A DNA stretch of 60,000 nucleotides from Hydractinia symbiolongicarpus (lineage: Eukaryota > Cnidaria > Hydrozoa > Anthoathecata > Hydractiniidae), in NCBI RefSeq assembly GCF_029227915.1, contig NC_079879.1:5458001-5518000 (forward strand), given 5' to 3'. Numbering within the stretch: the stretch's first letter is position 1; each line of letters begins with the position of its first letter. Of the stretch, positions 11,201 through 41,985 are shown piece after piece. The notes below the pieces were generated by a model that did no database searches, was not told the DNA's origin, and saw only the letters and a program-made list of their open reading frames with translations. The position numbers and the translations under genes are program-made.

Positions 11201-12021
11201 CAACGAAACTTCTCTGGACCTGAACTAAAACAGTTTTCTTGGTGGGATCGGGTGAGAGTATATATCTGGATGAACCTTAGCGGGATAAATTTTGAATCCA
11301 TAAATAAAATAGCCTGTTTTCTTAGTAGCAAAATATCTTTCTAATTAGAACCTTTTCACTGTTGAATAAAATTAATGGGACTGAAAGTTTTGACCTAACA
11401 AATTCAACAGATGATTGATCAATAAATAATTCATAGTGTATTTAAACGTAAATTAAATTATTGAAATAATTTTTTGTTGCCATATTTAGAACTTTACGCA
11501 AATTTATTGTCTAAAATGACCTTAAAGTTTTTTTGTATAGACTTCTGCTTGAAATATCTGTCTATGTTCTTAGAAAAGAAAAATTGTACAAAGTTTAGGT
11601 TGAATTCACTTTATGTATTAACTGGGCATTTTAGTTGTTATTATTATTAAGACAAGGTAGAATTTTTAACTCAAAGCAGGAGGTCTAATCATATTCAAAG
11701 TACTATCATGTTTTTTTTACAATACAACATAATTTATAACAGAACCGAGGCTGAAAACAGGTTAAATATTGAAAATGTCTTAAAAAAAGGGTTTGACTTT
11801 TTATTCTTGAATATTTATACGATGTACAAAACTCAAATAGAAGTTTTAAAATTTCTAATTCCATGTCAAGTAAACTGAACTTCTTCATGCATCTAAAGCA
11901 ACAATGTAATGGGTCTGTTAAGCAAAATGTGCATTTAAAAAAGTGTGTCTGAAATTTAAAGTTTAGGAATTTACATCCCCTAATTTTTTTAGATTTTTTA
12001 AATGTCTTTACCTAAAGCTTA

Positions 12022-12095
12022 GGTCAAACGTGTCCAACATTTCATCCAACATCAAAAATGTTTGGTGTTGGATGAAATGCTGGACACGTTTGACC
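12022..12095. repeat. perfect-class inverted repeat, 30-bp arms with 14-base loop
   Basis: Arms 12022-12051 and 12066-12095 match at 29 of 30 positions (GGTCAAACGTGTCCAACAT...). The same sequence recurs inverted near 12555-12600 and 12650-12676 (TGTTGGATGAAAT, CACGTTTGA). It is best read as two abutting or nested terminal inverted repeats of one transposon family. Confidence 0.75.
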
Positions 12096-12309
12096 AAAAG
12101 CGAAATTTATAAAAAAAGAAAAAAATGGGTTGGAGAAGACAAAAACGTTTTGAATAAAAGTTGGATCGCATCGCAAGTTTTATTCATCCGTCATTACGCG
12201 TAAATGATGTCATTCTATTGCAATCGAATGCACTTCGAATGTTAAAACATTCGAATTTTAGATATTGTGAAAAATAAACAGATTGTAATTATTATGTCAA
12301 TATTACAGT

Positions 12310-12530
12310 ACAGATCAAGCATAATTTCCAAATCCTCCAAAGACATCTGAAACATTGATTTGAAGCCAAATCAATCTTCAATATTTATCTCTTTAACAAT
12401 GGTCGCATATGCTCCCAACTCTCTCCTTATTATCCATTCTCTGGTTTTCCTCCAACACGGCCTCTCATTGTAAGAATCTAAAAGTTCTGATAAAACAGCA
12501 GGGAAGATCATATGCATGCCTGTCGCCAGC
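12310..12530 (-). pseudogene. Harbinger-type transposase N-terminal remnant
   Basis: The minus strand encodes RPCWRKTREWIIRRELGAYA followed by a KEINIED-like stretch. After one stop it continues as SMFQMSLEDLEIML. The pattern W..REW..RR...GAY..L..EL..ED followed by a (Y/F)..(F/Y)L(R/Q)M helix typifies the N-terminal region of animal HARBI1-like/PIF nucleases. Only this part survives; the DDE catalytic core is absent. Assignment is from family memory. Confidence 0.5.
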
Positions 12531-13386
12531 TTGATTGTTTTCAAAAGAAAGAATGAATGGACATGTTGGATGAAATGTTGTATAATCGTTTGACCAGCGC
12601 AAAATTTCCATCCAACATCCATCCAACAAAGTCTAACACCATGTTAAAATTGTTGGATGAAATTTGTACACGTTTGAAAAACATAGTTTTTCAATTTCAA
12701 CCTAAGTTGAAAAATGATTATTAATTATTTGATATCTACCTCTCAAACAAAAGCTTAGACATTTCAATTACAAAAGAACTTTCTCTATAATGTTTAATAT
12801 TTCCTAAAATGAATCGTAGATACTAAAAGTAGGAAGCAGCTGTAACCAACAGTAACCAGCAGTATTTCGAAGTAACCAGAAAATCACAAGTATTATAAAG
12901 TAACAACAAGAGAACCAGCTGTTTTTATTAATTTACTCCAGATAAGACAGCAACAGCGACGCAAAGATGTTGTGATTTTTATGTACAACACTTCATCAAC
13001 ACCTCAAAACTACCAAACATGATAAATAAAAGGGCACCTAGTTCCCAAGGCTTTTTTCTGATACTTTATGCTCCTGCTATCTAGCTACTTTTAAATTGGC
13101 TTCGCCAGGTTCAATAAATGGATTTCGCGAAGATTAATTTTCGCAAAAATATGAATAAAATTCGCGGAATTCGCGATAATTAACCAACTTAAGTTATTTA
13201 TTTATTTATTTCGCCTAAAGGCAATGATGAAAACAAGAAGAACAGAACGAAAAAGTTCATACTTTGAAATAAAATGTAACACTTAATAATTGTAATATTT
13301 TTTATTTGGATTTTTTTACGGGACCACCGACTATTTTTACTAATTGACCAGCAACAAGGAAGCAAAGTCGCCTTCCTTAACCTTTG

Positions 13387-13529
13387 TATACCCGTATATG
13401 TCTGTCTGTCCGTCCGTCCGTCTGTCTCTCACGCAAAATGGTAGCTTAGCTGCACAGGTAGCGAGATGCACGCAATGCGGTATAAAAAGGGCGGGCGAAC
13501 CCGTGGATTTTCCACGGGCTAACGACTGG
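13387..13529 (+). mobile_element. Helitron-like non-autonomous element, copy 2 (best preserved)
   Basis: Starts TATACCCGTATATGTCTGTC with a GTCT/GTCC tetranucleotide run. The shared body is ACGCAAAATGGTA, ATGCACGCAATGCGG and TATAAAAAGGGCGGGCGAAC. A near-perfect hairpin (CCCGTGGA, three-base loop, TCCACGGG at about 13499-13518) follows, then GCTAACGA and CTGG followed by T. This is the Helitron-type 3' terminus. The embedded tetranucleotide run resembles the pearl-type elements described from marine invertebrates. The flanks at 12,680-13,386 and 13,530-13,975 hold only short AT-rich repeats, including a TTATTTATTT run at 13,195 and CGCGAA motifs at 13,115-13,170. Confidence 0.55.
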
Positions 13530-13975
13530 TTTGTTAAAATTCTGTTATTTTTGTTATACTTTGCTATGCCTGTTAAAAATAAACAAAAATGTATTTATTT
13601 ATTATCTAGTTTTTCGTGCGTTAAGTCCACGACAAGAAAAAATAACATTGGCACGGTCATTATTTTATTCCAATGATTTTTTGCATCCTGCATCCCCCAT
13701 CCCGTGTCCCGGTCAGCATCATATATCCCGCATCCCACTTTTTCAATATGCCATGATAAACATATGTTGTGAAGTATCCTTTGTAGTGTATCTCTTTGCC
13801 CTTGGTAACCAGCTCTCACTCGATTGGGTACAGAGTACGTTGGTTTCTTAAAGACATCTCCCAAGTTTTGTGAAGAAATACGTTTCCGTTCAAATCTGTA
13901 TCTGACAAAAGTAGAAAATATATATGCAATTGTTATGAAGAAAGATATATCTTATTACACATAGAACACACACAC

Positions 13976-14073
13976 CCTCGTTCCCTAGTACTTTTGCCTT
14001 TTTGCATATTTTTTTGTAGCAAAATTGTATAATTTCCAAAACATGACGAAACACAAATATCCTGGGAACGAGG
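13976..14073. mobile_element. 98-bp MITE with CCTCGTTCCC ends
   Basis: A perfect 10-bp terminal inverted repeat: CCTCGTTCCC at 13976-13985 and GGGAACGAGG at 14064-14073. Short elements with this end are abundant in cnidarian genomes as I remember them. A related GGAACGAGGTTGG occurs at 17.73 kb. From 14,080 to 16,115 I see no gene I can support, only AT-rich sequence with isolated open frames. Confidence 0.55.
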
Positions 14074-16119
14074 TTGACGGCAAGTAAATCCCATAGTAGG
14101 CTGTGGGCCAATGCGTGTTAAAAGCCCTGTATCTTTATAAAAATTAGCGATTTTAATTTAAAATCGCTTATTAAAATTTCAAAATGTTGAATATAAAAAT
14201 AAATGTTACCAAGCTGGTAACCCCAATAGAAAAATCGACGTATTTATCGTGTTTTAGAAATCCTTTTTTTATTTCCCTTTTTTAACATAAAGATTAAAAA
14301 AAACTTATTTTATGCATCTAAACACAATATAAATATTGCTTGAAAAACTATGTAAAATTAGGTGTATTTATAATGATCGAGTCGTATCGCGAACTTTTCG
14401 ATATATTTAGACTTCGCGTGTTCCTTAACCTACTTTTCTGCGTTTTTTCTTGTAGTTAATATGTTTTCAAGCATATCGACTAAAGAACACAAACAAGTCA
14501 GCAAGTAGCTTAATATAAGTAAAATGACCTATCCAAAAAAGGCGAATCGTGTGTTATCGATATTCTGTTAAAAGAACATTAAATTAGTGGGCTGTTTACG
14601 TCTGATGCGTCAATGTCCGACTTATCAACAAAAAAGTTGACATCACTAAAGCTGGCATCATTATTGCTATTTTCCTTGCTTGTTTCTCTCATATCATCCT
14701 TTCCATTCCGTTACGCAATTATATATCATTGTGCACGAATTCGCTTTTCAAACATTACTTTCACATCCTCAACTGGATAATTCCTTCAGCATATCTACAG
14801 CACAATCTCTATGCATCCAATCTATATCAATTTTGTCATGTTCGGTCATGGGTTCTTACATCAGGGCACCTTTCCAGCAATAACCCTGATAGCTTGTGCG
14901 CTTAGCATGTTTTTGTAACACATCAAAAGGGGTAGTAATTATTTCTGCAAACTTAAGTTGTTAAAAAGATTTTACTCAAGCTTCGTTACAACGTTCTTTA
15001 CTGCTTCCGTATAATGAGCATACGAACTCTTTAACTTTTAAGGCATCAAAATATTCACTAGCGGCATTACAACTGATTGCGTATTGTATAATAAAGTAAA
15101 AAACTTAAGGAATAAAGCTATCCTTTCTTTCAATACCTTTTTCTGTGTTTAATTAACTACTTTTTAGCTCCCATAAAGTGCGCGAATTTAAGTCAGATCA
15201 AACATATCTATTTTGGGCAGATTTTAAATCTGATAAAAAATAAGTTCTACGCGAATTTAAATAAACATAAGGTGAGTCTTCTTTATAATAAAAGCCGTAT
15301 TTTGTACGTTCAAGACCGAGTCGTAATTATATGTCCAGTAAAGGCGTTTAAATATTTTGTATGTTGTCCGTATTTCTTAATTTTACTAACTGGGATAATC
15401 TTCCAGCTACTTCACACACTATTGATCGTTCAGGATGTGTGGATATCCCTAAATTCCAATGAATTTCATGGAAGAAAAGCTATATTGCTTTCTGGTTCTC
15501 TGACCAGAGATAAACCCAGTTTCTTTAGACAGAAATGCTGTGAACAGCAAATATTAATACTTCCATTAGTGGCTTTTGATAAAAGAAATTTTATTCATGC
15601 TGATAAACGATAAGATAATTGGATAATATAAGGTGGCATAATAAATATGCCTTGACGTCTAAGAATCGCCATATCATCGTACGCGGGAAAATGGGCGGGC
15701 GATAATAGGGCGGATTGTTATCACAAATCTGTCATGCTTTATCTTATAAAAGCGTACCTTATGAGCAAAAAACATACCTTATCCAAATCTTGCACTATAT
15801 TGAAAAAGAAACTCTGTGCAGAAGAAAAGTATACGCAGTATACCTCTACAACCATGGAATTAAACTAATTCGCGTGAAATCCAAGCGAAATGACTTTTTT
15901 GAGAAAACATTACACTCGCTATTAACAAACTTTTCATTCTAATTTGTGTTTGATTGGTATAAGCTACAGCACGCAGAAAACCGAAGAAAAAAACTTTATC
16001 GGTTTGGGTCAATTTGTTAAAACTGAGGAAATAATAACGACCATTGATATACTATTTTTCTTCATTTATCCACCCATTCAAGAAGTGTGTATAATTTCAA
16101 TTTTTTACTAATATACATA

Positions 16120-17306
16120 CAGTATGTCTCAGTAAGTAATGGACACTTTAATAAGCGGACACCTCCAATTAACAGACAAATTTCATTACACCGGACGAAT
16201 CCTAGTCTCATAGAAAACTTTCTAAATAGCGGACAAGCAGTTAGTAGAAACTCCAATTAACGGACACATTTTTTTCGCCAAAAAACCCTCTTTTGGCGAT
16301 TTTTCCTTTCTAATTAGAGGACACCTCGAGAAATTTTTCAAAGATTTCAAGATTTTATTGGTCAGAGTAAAGAATTGTCGTTTATCAACTATTTTTACTT
16401 ACTTTATTACTTAAAACATTTATTAATACAATCATTCAGTTCTTTTTCTGCTTTCTCTATCCTTTTAGATCTTTGAAGAATCTCTTGATGTATTGAAAAC
16501 AACTGTTGAGTCTTGAATGGAAATATTAAAGGAGTTATGTAAAGATAATAAACTAAAAGACATCTAGAATATAGATGAAAGTGGATGCTTTTATAAAACT
16601 GTACCAACCAAAGAGTTGGCCTTAAAAGAAAAGAAAGCTTAGGTGAAAAAAATCCAAACAAAGAATCGCTGTTGCATTTTTTGTTAGTGCGGATGGAGGA
16701 AAAGTGGGAGAGCTGATGGTAGTATGGCAAAGCAAGAAACCACAATCACTTCTTCTTGCTAGGGCAGCTGATATGAAAGGAGTCAATTATTTTGCCGAGC
16801 CCAAATCATGAATGCAGGTTTAAATAATGAAGAAAGTTCTTGAAAACCTAAACGGCCAGATGGTTCATGAAGATAGAAAAGTCATTTTATTCTTTCGATA
16901 ACACGGCAGTTCACCCACCTTCACTGATCAGTAAATACAGTAACATAAACGTTTTATTTTTCCCCAAAAGTACAACATCAAGATTTTAGCCCTTGTAAGC
17001 TTTTTCATCGACATGTGTTGAGTTTGTAGGTATTTGAAACAAAAACGTACCTTCATATTTTTTCTAGGTTTTTAATATTTTTTTGTTGACATAAAAATCT
17101 TTGTACATCTTAAAATCTAATTTTTTTATTCTTCTAAGTCCAAAAAATCCAATTTTCCCCCAAACCTCAAAATACATCAACTTTTTGAATTTACAACGAA
17201 AATTAGCTTAAAAAAGATTTTAAAAAACATTTTAAAAAGCGGATACCTCTAATTACCGGACAGACTTTTTTGCTCCAATGGTGTCCGCTAATTAAAGAGA
17301 CCACTG
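16120..17306 (+). mobile_element. pogo/Tigger-type (Tc1/mariner superfamily) DNA transposon, inactive
   Basis: Flanked by TA on both sides (16118-16119 and 17307-17308). The ends begin CAGTATGTCTC on the left and, inverted, CAGTGGTCTCTTTAATTAGC on the right. Further subterminal repeats of GCGGACACCT and AATTA.CGGACA lie within 160 bases of each end. TA target duplication and CAGT ends are typical of pogo/Tigger. A broken transposase lies inside. Confidence 0.75.
16540..17030 (+). pseudogene. pogo/Tigger DDE transposase, multiply frameshifted
   Basis: Pieces in shifting frames give NIDESGCFYKTVPTKELALK (first catalytic Asp), RCCIFC, DGGKVGELMVVWQSKKP-like text, LENLNGQMV, and VILFFDN.AVHPPS (second catalytic Asp), ending near SNINVLFFPKSTTS. 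These are landmarks of the pogo-type DDE domain in order. Single-base indels and stops occur roughly every 50-100 bases, so no product is possible. The N-terminal CENP-B-like DNA-binding part was not seen upstream. Confidence 0.65.
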
Positions 17307-17697
17307 TATTCCTAGTGGAATATTATTATATTCCTAGTGGAATAATTATTCAAACCATATCAAAAAGATTTAATAGATTTAATTACTTCATTCAATGCAG
17401 GACTATCTCTTTTATTATGAAGAAACTTTCATTGATATTTCTTTGTTCTCTTATTAACCATAAACAGAACGTCAAAGTCAGCAAACGACGCGCGATAATT
17501 ACACTGTTGATGACGATACCTGTCAATAAAATTGTCAAAAAAACAGGGTAAGATATTTTTTTTTTTGCAAAATACAGGAAATATATCCGTATTTTGAGAT
17601 AATTAATATCCACTTTCGGATATCGATTAGACTGACTGTGGTAGTTGCTTGCTTGCAAAATGCAATCTCATTACAAGAGTAATTTTTCTCTTTTTTG

Positions 17698-17717
17698 ATA
17701 TCCGGTCTCGGATATCG
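17698..17717. repeat. short perfect hairpin GATATCCG/CGGATATC
   Basis: 8-bp arms with a 4-base loop; a related CGGATATCGATTAG occurs at 17.62 kb. Probably an old MITE end. The stretch 17,310-19,340 otherwise shows no gene. Confidence 0.4.
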
Positions 17718-19345
17718 AAAATTGCATTTGGAACGAGGTTGGACAAAATATCTTCGCCAACGTACATTTTTCTGAACGAGGGTATTCCACAGAACATTAA
17801 CGCAAGCAATTTTTCATAGCAAGACAATGTTCGGCAAGTTATTATAGCGCCTTTGTTGTTAAAAAAAGTTGGCACTGAAAGTAAACAATAAGAGAATAAA
17901 AAGTGACACATTTTGTCAAAATTTAAAAAACTGCGCGCTTTGGGCTTTGGTAACATCCAAAATCGTGATTAGCATCCTTGAAAATATTAAAATAACTCAA
18001 GATACATTTGTCTCGAGATTTGGGATGCGAACTTTACGTTTCTTGACTCACGGCCTACAGTTTTTAATTACACAGTAATTAAATCTAAATATCGTTTACT
18101 CTTTTTTTTATATAATAAAAGTAAAAAAAAAAAAAAATGTGCAGTACAAAAGGAATTACATGGTTGTTTAATTTGTCTATACGCGACGAAAACTTTTAAA
18201 GAGACGCAACCGAAAATCATGTGGTCGTCATAATCTATTTTGATCATAGGTAGCAACACGTTTAGTCATATACAGATTTGTTTTTAAAGAAACCCAGTTG
18301 CTACGTGTCCAGGCCTCCTCAACGTGGGCTGCAAATTAACAATTTTTCTTTCCTAACTTCATACTTTACATCCTTTCTTTAACCGCCTTACCCTCGCTTA
18401 GCAACCTTTCCAGTTAGACTGTGGAAAAATTCTTTTTTTTAGCATGGTAGCTTTAAGAAGGTAATTAATACCTCTGTCATTGTTGGTGTCTTAACTGGCT
18501 TTATATGCAATAACATAGTATGTTTTTGTGCACAACTTAATTTAAAACAAGGATGTGCTTAGAAAATATTAGGGATAAGAAATATTTATGAGATACTTTT
18601 TCTGTCGTTTTTAGTTGGGTGTCCAATGTGACATCAAAGATGATTTAAGATGTTGTTTTCGTCCACATTGCTTAAAAACGTTTTCCACCATAAGCTTGAA
18701 ATGTTTGTAAGTCACTAAAGTAAAAAAATCTCGTATTTTAACCACTTATTCAAGAAACAGGATTTAGCATTTTCAAAAAAAAAGAAAGAAAATATGAACA
18801 AATATTTTATGCTATAAGACCAGGTCTGTTTTCAGTCATCAAACCTTTCTTTACAGTCCGTTGTGCTTTTAATAGTACCTTTCTAAGATTTATCACCATA
18901 CAAGTACGTCCCTGAGAGTTCAAAGAGGATGAAATTTGTTTCAAAATGAAATCTGAAGATTGAGTGTAACTGTATTTATAGATTATAAAAACAGACAAAC
19001 TTTTGGTTTCATTAAACATTATTTATCTCACTAATTACACATACGAAGGTTGAAATGTTAAAGGTTTTTTTTAACTATAACAGGGTTTGATTATGTACAA
19101 ATGGTTTTTTCTCCTCAAAATGAGACGACACAGACAAAATATAAAAATAAAACAGGAAAATGTAGGCAAATTTGTTTGACGTTAAGTTAATGTTGTACGT
19201 ATTTAGACGTGTCGCTCACTAATTCAGAGAATAGAGATTTATATGCTTAGCGTGTCATAATGTGTTTCTCAATTAGCTAGTTCTAACATTGTTTACATCT
19301 TTAATTAGTTTCGTTTCGTCCTTCACAACGTTGACAGACCACATC

Positions 19346-19627
19346 ATGAAAAGACAAAGCGTTTTATTAATATGTGTTCCATTATTTATTTTTGTGATCA
19401 TATTTTCTGGAAGAAACAAAACAGGAAATGTATTTCTCACGGATAAAAAAGTTAATAATATGAAAAACCAAGTGTCGGATTTACTTCGAACAGTGGCGAA
19501 TGTAGAAAAACAATTCCATAAAGAAGGCAAACTTTTTGAAGAAACTAAACACATGATACTAAATCGAAAGAAACGTGAAAGAATTGAAAGAAACGTGAAA
19601 GGAAAGAAACTCACATTGCAAGCGTGA
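19346..19627 (+). CDS. small single-pass membrane coiled-coil protein, copy 2 (unknown family)
   Basis: I start at the ATG at 19346 (MKRQSVLL). It places a basic N terminus directly before a hydrophobic segment (residues 5-21, SVLLICVPLFIFVIIF), as in copy 1; an upstream ATG at 19289 would add 19 residues. Residues 32-75 form a charged heptad-like helix (KKVNNMKNQVSDLLRTVANV and on). A Lys/Arg-rich tail with an internal duplication of RKKRERIERNVK type follows. The frame matches the frame at 10701-10970 in plan, length and local sequence (shared residues include V..L..T..N.E....KE..L.E.T). Function unknown; probably a type II membrane protein. The regions 19,630-20,070 and 18,300-19,270 show no gene. 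Confidence 0.4.
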   Translation: MKRQSVLLICVPLFIFVIIFSGRNKTGNVFLTDKKVNNMKNQVSDLLRTVANVEKQFHKEGKLFEETKHMILNRKKRERIERNVKGKKLTLQA

Positions 19628-20069
19628 CGAGATAGAGAAATTTTTCTTAAAAGAAAAAAAAAATAAACAGTTTGCTATACAAAGAAGAAAAAAATTTGCA
19701 TGTTCATACTTGTCGTTGGTCATTCGCAAGGAGGAAGGAGGAAGAGTAAAAATTTTTTGACATTGTTAATCGGTAAACTGAAGAATACAATTGCGAGCTA
19801 CAATCTTGGATATAAAATTTAATGGCCAATTGTAGTCCTCATTGCTGTTAGTGTGGGTGTCAAAACAGTGGATGAACTTAAAGTTGAGAGGAATGGGAAA
19901 ATTCCACACATATTTTCTTCAGGATTGTAGATAGGTTGCTTGTTTGAATGTGATAGTAATTTAAAAATAATCAATTACAAGTATATTACATACAATATAT
20001 TCAGTAGAATTTATATTTATAGAAATCATATATAACTTATAAATACATGTCATTAAATAATAAGAAAAA

Positions 20070-20075
20070 TTTATT
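20070..20075 (-). promoter_or_regulatory. candidate polyadenylation signal of REV3L
   Basis: AATAAA on the minus strand about 200 bases after the REV3L stop codon. Plausible by position only. Confidence 0.4.
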
Positions 20076-20273
20076 TGAAGTTACGTCACAATTCTGTTTA
20101 TCTTTCTTATTTTATAAGAAGGATAAATTTATAATTTATATTAAAAAATTTAGAAAATATCGGCTATTTTTTCAGTCATCGTCCGCAAGTGTAAAATAAT
20201 TTGTTTGAGATAAAAGTTCCCGAAAGTGTTATTTGATTGAACTGCACTCTTTACTTGTTTTCATGGAGAAATT

Positions 20274-40452
<20,179 letters not shown>

Positions 40453-41985
40453 TTCATGATATTTATATACTATGTAATATACTTAGTTTGTTACAACACC
40501 TATAAAAAATTAAAAATATATATACATGTAAAGTTACATTTAAGTCTTACTGCATGTTGATAAAGTTTGAATCTACATTCTTTGGCATATTTTAAATTCA
40601 ACTAATAAGAAGTCTTGTGTGCTTATTGTCAGTTCTTCTTTAGTGACTATAATATATACAAACTCCAAACAACCTTAGATAAATATCAAAGGGTCATTAA
40701 ATAAGGTAAAGGCTACATAATACATAAAAGCATATATAATAAAAGTATAATCTTTGTAATTTATATCGGCACTTAGCATTTGCTGACGTAATTTACATAT
40801 ACACGCTCGCGTCTGCTATTATTGTAAGATTTTTATATAAGCATGTGTGAAAAAGAAGCCTAAAATATAACACAGAAAAAAAATTGTTTTAGAGCATAGT
40901 TTAGTTGCTTTATGGCAATGCATGAAATTTAAAAGCTCTCTAGCGAAAAATAGGTTGTAAAGACTTGTAGTCAAAATTAAATCATCACAAAAGAACAATA
41001 ATATTTATTAATGTATTCAGACAATGTTCTATTTATATACAATCAAACCTATCTATGACAGCCACTTAAGAAGGAAACCAAAAATACTGGCCATTCAAAA
41101 CAGGTGGCTGTTATAGAGAGAATGTGTCTATAATCTCTATAGCTTTAGCTGTCTCGAACAGGTTATTGATGTTACAGTTGTTGAGACGTTGGCAAACAAA
41201 TAAATGGATTTGGGTCAAAATCACAGGTCTAAGATGCAATGAACAGTACTTCTCACTGGTACCCTTAGAAAACATGCATATTTTCTACCCATATTGTGTA
41301 ACGTATTGCTAGGAAAGTACTAAGGATTGAATAATGTTTTGTTTTTTCTTACAGCAATTCCCATTTCATACAAATTGATCTTATGGATAAAGACGCTAAA
41401 TTTATGGTTAAATCTACTGAAAAATTCAGAATTAAAATCTAAAAAAAAACACACAACTTTTTGAATTTATTATTTTGGTCAACTCATGGTGTGGCATATT
41501 AGCTATAGGTAGCTAAACATGCATATAAATATTCTTTCATAATTAAATATAGTGCATTAGTAGTGCAAGATAAATAAAGTTTTGATAAAACTTTCATGTG
41601 ACGAGAACGCCTCATCAGAAACAAATAATGTAACCATGTAGCATGTAAATTAGAAGTGTGGCTTTTATTGAACATTGTGCAGAATATATATGTGCACATG
41701 TTTACTCTTTGAACTTCTTAATAATGGTTTTTGACTTCTTGCATTGAATCACGAAGTAAACTGTTTTCTTCCGTGGAAAGATAACGAGGTTATCCTAAGC
41801 AAGGATCAACAACATAAAACCTCTAGCATTCCAGAAGGCCTTTAGGCCAGCAAGCTCCGTATTGTTTTCACCTACATTGAGTAAATTCTAAGTTCGCCCA
41901 GCATTGAGCAATTTTGTTGCCATGGGAAATGCTATATTTTTGTAAATGGCAGGATCCCAAAGATGTAAACAAACAGATTTTTAAA

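Larger units (their letters stand above)
12022..12678 (-). mobile_element. PIF/Harbinger-related non-autonomous element or remnant
   Basis: The segment is bounded by copies of the same inverted terminal sequence (GGTCAAACGTG... at the left, ...CACGTTTGA at the right). It encloses a short transposase remnant on the minus strand. Exact ends and target duplication are not resolved, because the terminal sequence occurs at least four times inside it. Confidence 0.5.

Noticed and set aside
15272-15613. 113-codon plus-strand frame as a gene
   Set aside because: No domain, no splice signals of note, and composition like the surrounding intergenic DNA.
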